From Mortierella alpina (taxonomy: Eukaryota; Mortierellomycota; Mortierellomycetes; Mortierellales; Mortierellaceae), in the NCBI GenBank assembly GCA_029449245.1, contig JANATF010000003.1, positions 3,594,204-3,658,203 of the forward strand: a stretch of 64,000 nt of DNA. Direction: 5' to 3'. Position numbers and translations under genes: made by a program. Shown here piece after piece: positions 49,401 through 60,500 of the stretch; position 1 is the first letter of the stretch, and the number at the start of each line of letters is the position of its first letter. Under the pieces are notes generated by a model, which saw only the letters and a list, made by a program, of their open reading frames with translations, had not been told where the DNA came from and did no database searches.

Positions 49401-50236
49401 ATCCGGTCTGGGAACCACTTTTGGATCGGCTGACAAAGTTTGACACAACGCACCACTCTCTCGATGCCCGGATTGTACATCAGTTCCTTCGACGGATGAG
49501 TCTTTTGTCGCCGTCAGTGGTCAGTCCTGAGAGCCTCCTTTCTGATGCCGCTAGGGATGAGCTGCTGGCGGTGCTGTGGGTTCTAGAGCGGTGTGTCTCC
49601 GAGAGAAAGGACTTTCAGCAGTCACCGACATGGTTCCGGATGTCGTCGAGTGCGAGCGCAGTGCAGGAAATATACAATGCTGGAGGAGTTATTCCCTACC
49701 TGAAGGTGCTGCGAAGGGAGGATGCTCAAAGACGTGATCCAATCCATACGGTGCATCCTGTGACCCTGACAGGTTACTTTAAGCGACTTCTGAAGGACTG
49801 TGGCGGTTTGTTAATGAAGGAAGTCACGACTCTCTTTGTGGAGCTCACAAGCCCGTCGACTGACAATGGAGGTACGAGGGCTCTAGAGAGAATCGGATAG
49901 AATGGACAATGAGCTCACTTTTTAGCATGGGCAAATTTTAATCTCTTGCTGTTTCTTGTCTCCTTTACAGAATTCTGGACATTAGACAAGCTGACCAAGA
50001 TTGATCGCGCACTGCTCTACCGTTTGATATGCCTCGACATGAATCGTGGCTATGTCTTCATGCGCATCTCGCGCGTCATGGAACAGATCCTTGGGTCATC
50101 GCCAAAGGACATGGAGCTCGACGCTTTTGCACTGTCGAAAATGGTTCAAGTAGTCGAACTAAGTGGGGTGCTAGATCTCAAGGCGCTGCGGCGATGGAAC
50201 GGAGCGTGGTCTGCTATTATTCTGGGATACATTTAA
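46416..50236 (+). CDS. Large Ser/Pro-rich protein of unknown function (four exons)
   Basis: Exons 46416-47766, 47844-47947, 48032-49871 and 49971-50236 keep phase and give 1186 residues. The first 400 residues are Ser/Thr/Pro-rich and probably disordered, with short basic patches. A folded part (ESWEMNKSLPPAGYEDESFG onward) spans the first intron (IIILMRASATLYSFTAKSHA, NISWILLQYKDRGSK). A second Ser/Pro-rich region is followed by a helical C-terminal half (HRWRVDILRRKAHLRGWACR, EREFKDLYRIIHAIVQVD, DRALLYRLICLDMNRGYVF). No catalytic motif, membrane segment or named domain is recognised. A scaffold or regulatory role is possible. The start at 46416 is chosen because it follows a CT-rich and then A-rich leader; an in-frame ATG at 46206 would add a poor-quality extension. 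Confidence 0.75.
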
Positions 50237-51009
50237 CTTCGCGAAAAATACAAATGATGTTCATCGTAGATGAATGCCAGAGGCTCAAATTGGTTAAGCT
50301 TCGAGGAGACGAATATGTTGGTCTGGGCTGCCTGAAAGTCTATTCCATCCTCCCTGGATCGAATCCTATTCATAATAAAGCAAGTCGCCTCCCTGGCTTC
50401 CAGCCCATCAGCGTGTCTAATGGACGAAGGTTATTGTTATAAAAAGGCATTTTCCTACTCCTTCCATGGTAGTCCGGTGCTGCTTCCCCAGCCAGCACTC
50501 CAAAGGTTTGTAGTCCACTGCGAGTGGATCATGAACTGAACCTGGGCATTGGTCGTTATGGTGGTCGGCAAGCAGCTGGCTGCACGAGCAAATATTCGGG
50601 CCAAACTTGAATCGAGGGGGCGGGGGGGGAGGCTCTGCGAAAACGGGGTTTTTTTTGTTATTAACTACGATCCCAGGACCAAAACTATGTTGGACCACTG
50701 TAAGCCGTTAGTTGAACAACCACGGCTCCTTCGCTACTGCAGCGCCAGCCCGCACCGACCCATATCCCTCCATATCCATAACCTCAGATGCATGAGCGGC
50801 CGGACCCGTTCTCTATGTGACCCGTTGGACACTGGGCCTCTTTTCGTCGGAGTTGTCGATCAAAAACAAACCTTGCAATCTACCAAGGCGTTCCATAACG
50901 TTGAGTGTTCTCCCATGAAAATTTCCAGTGACTTGCTCGTCCGCTTGCTACATCAATCGCCAGTCCCTGAAATCACCACTGCTGCTCCTACCCTGCGCTC
51001 TAGTCGCCT
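50237..51009. other. 3' flank of the preceding gene, no gene seen
   Basis: About 770 bases. Open frames at 50549-51013 (+) and 50417-50698 (-) lack protein-family features. A G-run (50617-50631) and T-run (50649-50656) are the only low-complexity features. Confidence 0.4.
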
Positions 51010-51432
51010 CTAGGCCTGTGATATGCAGCGGGGCTTCCATATCAGCTCGGTGGCCTGCTCGGCCAGGTACTCAACGAACTTGTGGATGACGGATTGAGCG
51101 ATTGATGTTAATGTGTCAAAGAGACTACCCCACACCCGCATGAGGCTGATAGGGATAATCCCTCGGTAGAGGTAGGCGACTTTCCATTTGGGATTCGGAT
51201 GGCAGTCCGGTACATCCTCGCCCAGAAGCACCGTGCGAGCGCCGGCGATGCTTGACAACCCTTGGACATTGTTGTTCGAAGATAGGCAGGCCTACTCGAC
51301 CCGCATCTCCTCCTGCGCTTTTGTTGTATTTGACAGCTGCAGTCTGACCCCAGCCATCAATGCGTTCCAGTGCTGCCTCCCAAATGACGGTGATAACGTC
51401 GTCCAGTCGTCCAGTGAACACTATGGCCGCTG
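51010..51432 (-). pseudogene. Frameshifted fragment of an unknown protein
   Basis: On the - strand one frame reads DPFSAAIVFTGRLDDVITVI and WEAALERIDGWGQTAAVKYN. A second frame picks up as NNVQGLSSIAGARTVLLGED, then GIIPISLMRVWGSLFDTLTS and FVEYLAEQATELIWKPRCIS before the stop at 51010. The two halves overlap near 51265, where a single-base shift would join them. The composition is that of a folded protein with amphipathic C-terminal helices. I do not recognise the family. No start codon with an upstream exon was found. Confidence 0.4.
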
Positions 51433-51611
51433 AGAATGGGTCGACAACCCTCCTAGGTATCTTTCTATATTTGCACGCTTTTTTTTAAATAACATCCCGA
51501 CTACGCTCCATAAATGCAAGATATTCTCTAATTGCACAAATTCATAGCAAGTATAGATAGACCAAATTAAGGTTACTTTTAACTGATTGGTAGCCAATCA
51601 TGTCTTTCGAT
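51433..51611. other. Short flank upstream of the tRNA gene
   Basis: AT-rich, with a T-run at 51480-51487. No gene is recognised. Confidence 0.4.
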
Positions 51612-51683
51612 TCCTAGTTGGTCCAGTGGTCAGGATTTGTCGCTCTCACCGACAAGGCCCGGGTTCGATCCCCGGACTGGGAA
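51612..51683 (+). tRNA. tRNA-Glu (anticodon CTC)
   Basis: A 72-base cloverleaf without an intron. The acceptor stem TCCTAGT pairs with ACTGGGA (one T-G wobble) and is followed by discriminator A. The D arm carries GGTCCAGTGGTCAGGA (A box), the anticodon stem TGTCG/CGACA encloses the loop CTCTCAC with anticodon CTC, and the T arm has the B box GGGTTCGATCC with a 5-bp stem. A short T-run (51688-51691) follows as a Pol III terminator. It closely resembles eukaryotic tRNA-Glu. Confidence 0.95.
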
Positions 51684-51691
51684 TACCTTTT

Positions 51692-53643
51692 GTCATTTAA
51701 AGGCATTTTCTACTTTTTGCGCACCTTCATTTTCGCGAGAAAGATAATATGACATGACATGTCACTTCAGTTGTTCTGACAGCACCATCGTTTTACGTCA
51801 GCTTAATAACGTCTTTCTATATATTCTGACATGCATGTCGTTTTATCTTTTTGCCAGGTACATGTCAGAATAACTGGATATTGTGACATTATCGCTCGGC
51901 GAGACAAGGGTGAAATGGCTTCATTTTGGCTTGGGGATAACGGCGGAGATGAGTATTCGATGAGGACTTACTTTCAGAGTCGTTGTGCCATTTTTTCTCG
52001 AAAGAAATGGAAATGAAGGTAGCTCCTATCGAAACGCGGTATTTCGCAGCCCTAGATCTGGTGACAAGCCCGTCCATACGAATAACTGCTGCCCTTCACA
52101 CATCCTGTGCAAGCAGGGCAACAACTGCGTGCTGCATCCCTTCTTTTTGCGCTAGTTTATGAAGGAGCGACTTGCTTTTCTCCGAGCTTGCACACGTATC
52201 TGAGTGAGGGCCGCTTAAAGTACACACGCGAACACGAAGGTCGCCTCGTAGACAGGCGTGCTTGCGTGAGAGTTGCAGGCACCGTTAGAATGGCTATATC
52301 TCTTTCGTAAGGTGCGAGGTGCACTGACTGCATCACTACCGCGCGCCATTTAAACGCGACCATTCCTGATATGATCCAATCCTCCAGGTGTAAATGAGTG
52401 CCAGCAGTGCAATGGTCAGCCCACTTCTCCTTGTTAACATGATGATATGAGCGTTTATGGCTGGGTCATGCTTGGTATCAAGGAAGCGGGGTTGGAATTA
52501 GATGCTACAGTTGTAGAGGACTGATATGAGGCTGCCGTCGGTTTCTGTGGCTAGTTGATCAGCGCGGTCGCGTTTAGTTCTATCACAGATTGCTTGATGT
52601 TACGCTGGGAAGGTTAATATACTCGTTCACTGCCTGTTCGTCCTTCATCCGCATCACCCTCCTTCTTCAAGCAATTCTTGTTGTACTGGGGGTTCGATGG
52701 AGAGAGATGGGTATCGACCGATGAAAAATGATAAAACCAACACGTACGATTATCCAAGAATCCTGCCGTGGACCCATGTAGCACGCACAGGCTGCGAGAG
52801 CTGACTGACTCTGACTCACTCAAGGTAAAACAGGTAAAAAATGACATTTCTACAAGATTTCCTTCACTCAAGGTAAAATAAAGACATCACAATGAGTTTT
52901 CCATGACTATTCCCTCCACACAAAGGAAACATTGCCTTTCCACGGCTATGCACGCCATACAAGGGAAATCTTGACTTTTCTGTTCTCCTTTACTCAAGGG
53001 GAAAGAAAAGTAAAAAGTCATCACGACTTTTTACTGCAACCTGTCTAAAATGTGAGACGGCAGCTTGTAAGCTGCTGAAACGATGGTGAGTAATGGATCT
53101 ACCTCCTTGGACTCCACATCCTACTCTCGACCAGAAGCAGGGTATATCCCCGGTATCCAAAGGCTCTCGTCATCGATACAGGCCTAAGCAATCCGTACAT
53201 GGTTCTTAGGTGAATTCTCCTTCATAAAGAATGTCATATTATCCTGAATCTCAATATGTTCTGCCATGCACTACAGAATCGTCGTATCATTCTACCTTTT
53301 GAAGGGGAGATATTATTTTGAATATCATATTATCTTGAAGTTCAAACGATCAATTGACATCTCGGCATATCAGTCTATCTTTTTGCAATGTCAGCATCAC
53401 TACTTCTGAGTAACTTTTCTTAATATGACATTCATGTCATTTGAAGTATTCTGGGCTCAGAGCACACGTTTTCCTCCAGAGATACCGCCAGAGCTCAAGC
53501 ATTGTTGCTCAATTGTTTACAACAAGGACAAGGGTTGTCTCGCGGAGAGTATCTTTGTATCTCGTTGATCTTTTGACAACACCTGCACAATTAGGCAGCT
53601 GTACACGCGCTGTCATATTGGTTTTTATTGTATCGAGTTCCGT
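51692..53643. other. Gene-poor AT-rich region with degenerate repeats
   Basis: About 1.95 kb between the tRNA gene and the lipase 3' end. Short direct motifs (gacatgacatgtcac near 51752, ctgacatgcatgtc near 51825), the repeat group at 52813-53035 and a second pair at about 53229-53345 are present. No protein-like open frame is recognised. Confidence 0.4.
52813..53035. repeat. Five degenerate ACTCAAGG-type repeats ending in a hairpin
   Basis: Units resembling cactcaaggtaaaa occur about every 42-50 bases (near 52817, 52864, 52912, 52957 and 52990), drifting to cacacaaaggaaac and ccatacaagggaaa. The group ends in a perfect hairpin with 10-base arms (gtaaaaagtc at 53010-53019, gactttttac at 53025-53034). 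It may be a small non-autonomous element or a degenerate satellite. Confidence 0.5.
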
Positions 53644-55882
53644 TTACGGTTCCGTATCCAAAAGGCCGGGGTAACTACTAAAATAGTAACGCGCTTGAGA
53701 CAAATTGTGGCAGTATTGAGGCACCCCGTGCGACCATAGCGCCCATGCTGACCAGTCCAAGCATATCCCTTTGGCATTTCTCAGTTGCTGCTTTAGCCAT
53801 ATCCAGGGCTTGAAGGACGACGTGCAGGGTTCGAGGAATTCCAAAGTCTTGGTTAAACGAGCTTTGTCGGATCTGTACTGCATTTGGGATCTCGCCTTAC
53901 GGCGTTTTGAAATTAGCACATGGGTGACCGATCCTGCCTCAAATGCTGATTTGGTGACGACTGGCGGTCGAATGGTATTGTGAAGCTTGACAAGATATCC
54001 GACATGTCGGTAGTCCAGCAGACTGCTTCGGCGGCCAGGCTCTTGCGGCTTTTGATTGTTGTAACAGTCATAACCTCCAAGAGGCAATTTGGTCACTGTT
54101 GAGCATCGAACATGGTGACATAGGATAACATGGTATCAGCATTGTTCATAAAAGAAAAGGTAATGGTGGAATTTGGCTCATTAAAATACATACCGATGTC
54201 ATTCTCTGTGGCGACGCGCCAGAGTGTAGATTTGTGTTTGTAGAGAGGATCGGCGTGGATCGCACTCTGATTTGCGGCAAAGGCTTTTGCAAATGCCGTA
54301 TCTCCAATTCTTGGGCTGCCAAACGTGTAGCAGTCTCGAAGAACGACAAGTTTCGGCTCCCTTAGCTTTGTGCACTCATCGCAGTCCTTCCCAATGTTGC
54401 AGTAGTTGCAATCGCCGCAGTCGCCACAATACTGATAGCAATCGTCGCAACGTTTTAGGCCACATTCGCACCTCTCACCGCCTTTCTTGCACGTCTGACA
54501 GCCCGAAAGGTACCCCTGCCCAGCCTTGTCCTTCATGTCTTTCCTTAGTTGCTTGCAGCTCGTGCAATCCTCAAGCGACTTCTCCTTCTCATCCATCTTC
54601 AACCTTTTGCATTGTTGGCAACCCTTGCAACTCTTCCACTTTGTGTGATCACAGACGGTGCACTTACGGCATGCGTGATAGGATGGGTAAGCTTTGTAGA
54701 ACTGAGCGACCATGATCTCAAGAACCGTGCGACCAACACCGGGGATAGCTTGACCATCACAGTCCCAACCAACTAGCAGTGGATCACCTTCCTCGACAAT
54801 TGTTTGCAGACGAGCCATAGCAAGGGATGCCAGGGCCCCACCGAGAGAATGTCCCGTGATCCACAAGTTGATTGGCTTGGGGCCGCTCTCATCCTTGAGC
54901 ATATGCTCCTTGCGCATCTCTAAGGCCTTGATGAAGATTTCCTCCATGATAATTTTCAATGGATTAGGAGGGCCGTTCATCATGTTTCCGTATGACGCGG
55001 TGGCAGTGTTGAGTGACCGAAGTAGTGTGTCGTAAAAGCCTTTGTGGACCTGACCCTCAAGAAGCTCATGGTAGCTACCGCGATGGTTATCGCGGCACAG
55101 GGTGGCATCGATGAGGCACTCGTCTGTTCAGAGTATTGTATAGCGATTTCAAAGTCAGCTAAAGCTGGATCTAGGAAGGCACACCTTCTGAATAAAGAAA
55201 ACCCCGCCACACTCACCATAAGAAGTAAGGGATGTGCCTTTGAACACCAATATAATCGCCTTATTTTCACAGAATATCTGCGCAGCAGGACCTCCTTTAG
55301 TCTTGAGCTCGCCCAAATGCAAAGGGCTCTCAATTCCTCGGTGCCTATACATCTCCGACGTTTCGAACTGTTCGTAGGCATTACCGGAGAGCACCAGGAG
55401 CAAAAACGCGACAAGGTAGTTGAACTCGACTTCTTTGCTCTCCTCTCGATCGTTAATTTTCTTTACAGCTTCATCCTTCCCTCTTGGGGTTAGCGAGTCT
55501 ACGCCACAGGCCATTACAGATAGTATCGTCAGACAACTTCCTTTGACTCAACATTCACCGCAATCGCAACTATATTCTTACCATTGATTACGGCGGGCTG
55601 AAAGGTGTTGATAGTTTTGGCGAGTTCCGACACCGGTAGTCGGCAACCAATCTTGACCATGAAGCCCAAAACCATCATCGAAGCGACCATGGGTGGAATA
55701 AGAACTATAGCGAATATCTTACTGAGCAAACTATCACCTGGGATAGAGCTTGGGAAGAGAAAATACTCCAGAAGCAGCATGATGTGTCGACGACGAAAGG
55801 ATTTCCCCTCCAAGGCATGTTCCAATTCCTTCATTGGAGTGACTCGAGGACTCATGTAGCCCAAGCTCAGTACTCGACCCAT
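53644..55882 (-). CDS. Membrane-anchored class 3 lipase with a CxxC-rich insertion (four exons)
   Basis: Exons 55882-55582, 55498-55217, 55123-54194 and 54095-53644 keep phase and give 654 residues. A hydrophobic N-terminal segment (FAIVLIPPMVASMMVLGFMV) suggests membrane anchoring. The alpha/beta-hydrolase core follows: IILVFKGTSLTSYDE, HKGFYDTLLRSL, the nucleophile elbow WITGHSLGGALASL (Ser287), CYTFGSPRIGD (from 460), ENDIVTKLP (probable catalytic Asp region) and YRHVGYLVKL (probable catalytic His). This order fits the fungal Lipase_3 family, which hydrolyses acylglycerols or phospholipids. Between the Ser elbow and TFGSPRIGD lies an extra block (about 346-445) with 20 cysteines, mostly CxxC pairs, that is not part of the usual fold. 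The end of exon 3 (ATC-G before GTATGT) and exon 4 (TG-ACC) restore a family-typical NDIVTKLP, which supports the intron. Confidence 0.85.
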
Positions 55883-57541
55883 GCTGGACGCGTCTCAAAG
55901 GGTGATAATTCACGAGTGCACGTTTAGAATCTGGTAATTGAGACTTGAAAAGTATCCGAGCGGAGTTCCGAGGAAGTGTTAAGGTATAGAGATCGCTTCA
56001 CGCAGGCATTCATGGTATTTATACGAGAACCTTTTACACCTTACTGGGTCGCTGTGAGGGCCAAGGGATATGCATATGAGAAACCAATAACATGTGCCTG
56101 CGTTCGATTGTTCTTTCGCCAACACAGTTTACTCTATGCTATTGTGAACTTTCAGTTTATGTATCAAAAAGGGTTTTAAGCCGTAAGTCAAGTATTTGAG
56201 TTCCTGAACGCCGCACGGTCCACGTTTCTTACCGCGGACCCCCTAAGTCTTCAGACAAACACATATTCAGACCAAGGAAAGAGGGGAGGCATGAAACTCC
56301 TTTCCCATTTAGCTCTATATCAGAGCGATGTATGCGCATAATTCTATGAAGACATGTGTTATGAAGTAAATAGCGAAGACTCTGTCGTCCATATTCGATT
56401 GAGGTTTGCTATCTCGCGATGGTATCAAAGAAAAGGAGAACTGATAGAAAAAGGGGCTGCATTATTCACTCAAGATAGGGATTCCTACTTTCCTCAGTTT
56501 CCTGCACTACGTTTTGCTTCCTTTGCCAAGACGAAAAATAGAAAAAACACACTCTACTCTAGATGACCCATGTGCGGCGCTTATTCATGACCATGGCACG
56601 ATGCCAATCATTTGACAGTGTCCTTTTCAAATTGCTGGCAAACGCTTCCGCAAGCACTGAGTTCCCGACTCTAAGATGTATAACAGTCCGGACATTCCTA
56701 CTCCCCGCGTCTACTACGCGTGAAACACTTGGGGACGCCTGTGCAAGAGGCAGCGCAATTGTAGCCGCCTTCGCAGGTTAAAGATACCTTGGTAGCCGAG
56801 TCCAATATATACGTCGCTCTTGTCGCCACCTTTACAGAGGTCTGACATCTGTACGTCGTGTGCAGCTGCCAGAACAGCCCGGACGGCATCCTTTGAGAAA
56901 CAGCTCTCTTTTGGAGGTCGTACAACTGAGCTTGAATGCATCCGCTTGTCGTTTTTTGAGTGGTATCGACGTGCATGTCTGCGCGTGTGTGGGGAGGGGA
57001 GGTTTCAAGTGTGCCAAGACAGAGAGGTGTGATATGCGAACGGGTGGTGACTCGAAGAATAAGTGGGCGACGATGAACCGTGCTCCAGACTTCACAGTTC
57101 CTGCATTTTCAAGTTTTCTTTGATAATCAAATTTCGCGGCAAGTGAGAAAGACCACGCACATCCGTAATGAGTGTAAGTTCTTGCGTATATCACAGCAAC
57201 AACTCCTTCGCGTGGTCAGTGTAAGTCTCGCTTTCCTGAACGTCAAGGTACTGTACGAGACAAAACTCAGAAATCCAACCTGCAACGGAGTCTTAATAAT
57301 AGGAATTCTTTGTATTTCGTTTTGTACAATTATTGAAGGGAGATATGAACAGGGCGATTATGGAGAGGGGTTATCTCGTTTTGACAAAGGATAAGGAAAG
57401 GTAGTGTGCGAAAGTACAATAAAGAATTTTGCTTGAAGGGTATTGATACAACATGGAGACAAACGGTGCCACGTTGATATCCATTAAAAAAAAAGAGTTC
57501 AATGAAAAGCTGTCGTCGTCCACCTTTTTCTCTGACCCTTT
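55883..57541. other. Gene-poor region
   Basis: About 1.66 kb between the start of the lipase gene and the 3' end of the histidine kinase gene. Open frames on both strands near 56560-57190 were read but give no recognisable protein. An A-run lies at 57485-57494. Confidence 0.4.
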
Positions 57542-60500
57542 TCACAACACCAGCTTCCGCAAGGTGTCGCTCAGCTTTTTAAAGTCGACAGGCTTGCTGA
57601 GATAGGACGTGAATCCGCTGTTCAGACATTGCTCCGCGACGTTGGCCATGACATTGGCGCTCAAAGCCACGATCGGAATACGCTTCTCGTCTTCCTTCAG
57701 CTGCTCATCCTCCCACTTGCGAATCGCACGCGTAGCTTCGTATCCATCCTTTCCGGGCATGAATAGATCGCACTAAGAGTATGTATTAAAGTGAGGAGAT
57801 GTGTTAATAATCATCAAAAATACACCACAGCGCTCTGTGTAGTGCAGCAAAGCCATTTAACTCACCAAAATCAATGAGAAGTGACCCCGGGGGTGGCTCT
57901 GGAACTTGTCAAGACATTCGTTACCGTCGTTTGCAATGGTCAAGTCTGCCCCGACCATCTGAAAATACCTCCGGATGACCTTCTGATTTGTCAAATCATC
58001 CTCTGCCAGCAGGATTCGGATATTCTTACCCTCCATGGCATCGTGCATCTGGCTGAAGATTTCCTTCTGGCTCGTCACCACCTGCTGAGCTGTCCGTCGC
58101 TTCACACTGACCTTATTGCCGTTCAAACCACCCTTTGCACCGTCATTGCCATTGCCCCCATGACCATTGCCACTACTAGGGCCGCCACCAACACCGGTCA
58201 CTCCTGCGCCGTCCAGGCCTCCATCTCCATAGCCATTCGGGCACAAAAGACTCTCCTGATGGGCCACAATATCTGCAAAGGCCACATAGAGCTTGGATTT
58301 CGTTAATGGCTTGAACACCCACTCGACCTTGGACGGGATCACCTTGACCATGATCTGTGCTGTCGACACCTGATTGAACTCCATCGCGGCCTCTTCCACC
58401 TTGACTGCTTCCATAAGCGCCGCTCTCTGAATGGGCGTAGTGATCACGCAGGTCATAACATTCTTCTCGACCAAGACGCCATCCTGCTGCAGAACCGAAA
58501 AGATGTCCATCACGGACATGTACTCGGCTAGATTGATAACCACATAGTTGTACTTTTGTCCGTTCGTCAACGTGGCTTGCTTGCGCCCGCCAACCAAAAA
58601 CTCGATCCCTTGCTTCAAATCCGTCGCCACATCCATGAGCGGGTTGAGTTCCTTGGGCACAAGTTGTCGAACCAAATGTACAATCGTTTCCCGTGCATGC
58701 AGAAAATCGGCCACCACCAAAATCCGCGCCTGCTCCGGAGCCTTGGCTCGTTGATCACTGCCGAGGGTATCAACACTGCTGTTGGGCGTGGCCATCCCAC
58801 CGGTGAGGTTCAACGACCCAGACGAAGACATGGCGGTAGAGTCCGTTAGCCTCGATCCCAAGGAGGATATGGTCGAGATGGACGATGATGAAGACGACGA
58901 CGAATCCTGTGACAGTGGCATGTCTGGTCGGTTCTGCAGCGAAGATACCCCACCCGCCACAACTGCGGCGGCTGCAGCTGATGCCGCCGCCGCTACCTTT
59001 TTGCTCACTGGAATGGCCAGTTTCATGTCCAAGGCTGGGTTGGGCAAGTTCGCTGCTATAATAGCCACATATGGTGGCTCACCCATAGGAGGATTGGTGG
59101 GCGTCAGCTGCCCGACCTTGAGATATCGACGCTCATCCAGAATCGACTCTGTACGAGTCATTGCTGTGCATAGCTCGCCGGGGGGTGAATGTTCCGTGCT
59201 TGCAGCCTCCATAGTGCTATCCTTGTACACCGGCATTAAGTCGTCCTGGGCGTTGTCTGCTGCAGTCTCCAACGTTGTGTCGGCAGTGGCAAACTCCCCT
59301 CGCTCAATCTTCATTGACGCGACCATAAACGCCTCCGTGGCTGTTTTCTTGGTGTCCTCGAAATCAGGTTCGGGAATGCATAGCTCTCCAGGGATGAGCT
59401 TCAATCCTGTAACGTGCCTCAGGAGGACGGGCTCCGACTGGCGCTTCATTACCTCCTTTAAAGGTGATGATTTGGGAGGTGTGGAAGGAATGGTGGGAAG
59501 TGGCGGTTTAGATGCAGTAACAGCTATCGGAGCGGTGACATTGGCAGTGCTGGACGTTAGAGGAACAGCGACCTTGTTGCTGTTGTAGGTGCTGCTGGTG
59601 TTATTGCCGTTGCTGGTGGCGGTTCTCATCAGACCGCTCACGCGAATCTCATCCGAGGCAATGGGCGTCGTTGCCCTGGCGGTGACATTGGGTGGTGGCA
59701 CTCGTGCAACAAATGTAAACGAAAACTTGCTGCCTTCGCCCTTCACGCTCTCACATGCAATCTTTCCGCCATGCAGTTCCACGAATTCCTTGGACAGCAC
59801 TAGTCCTAGTCCGGTTCCTCCGTGCTTTCTCGTTGAAGATGCGTCGACTTGAGAAAAGGGCTTGAACATTACTGCACGTTCAGCCTCGTCAAATCCTTTG
59901 CCTGTATCCGAGATTTCAAATTTGATAGTCAGCATATCCGGCTCTGGGCTGGGTTTTGCTGAGACAAGGGAGCAACGCGAAAAGACTTCACCGTGAGAAG
60001 TAAACTTAATTGCGTTCTAGATCAGGCCACAAAAAAAACGAAGATGTTTAACAAAAAAAGCTCAGTCGATGAGCATCGCCCGACTGACAGCAAACACAGG
60101 TGGGGGAAACATACGCCAATAATGTTGATCAGGACCTGGCGTAAACGCACGCGATCACCAATCACGACCTCGGGGACTTCATCCTCTACCAAGAATCCGA
60201 GCTCCAAGCCCTTTTGAATTGCAAGGGTGCTCAAGAGCTCGTTGGCGCCTTCGATCATGGCATGGACACTGAAAGGCTCCATTTCCAACTTCATCATGCC
60301 CGCCTCAACCTTTGACAGGTCCAGAATATCATTGATAACCAGGAGCAGCGCATCTGCAGACTGCTGTACCGTGTGAACATAATCCAGCTGCTCGCTTGTC
60401 AGGTCCGTGGTGATCAAGAAGTTAATCATGCCCGTAATTCCAACCAGTGGAGTGCGGATTTCTGTTCAAAAACAGCGGCATGGGTCGGTCAGCAGTCCTC

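Noticed and set aside
56714-57194. Overlapping open frames on both strands near 56.7-57.2 kb
   Set aside because: They overlap one another in several frames and none shows a coherent domain; a small secreted protein cannot be excluded but is not supported.
58782-59588. 268-residue + strand open frame
   Set aside because: It lies entirely within the histidine-kinase linker exon on the opposite strand, with no start context or family features.
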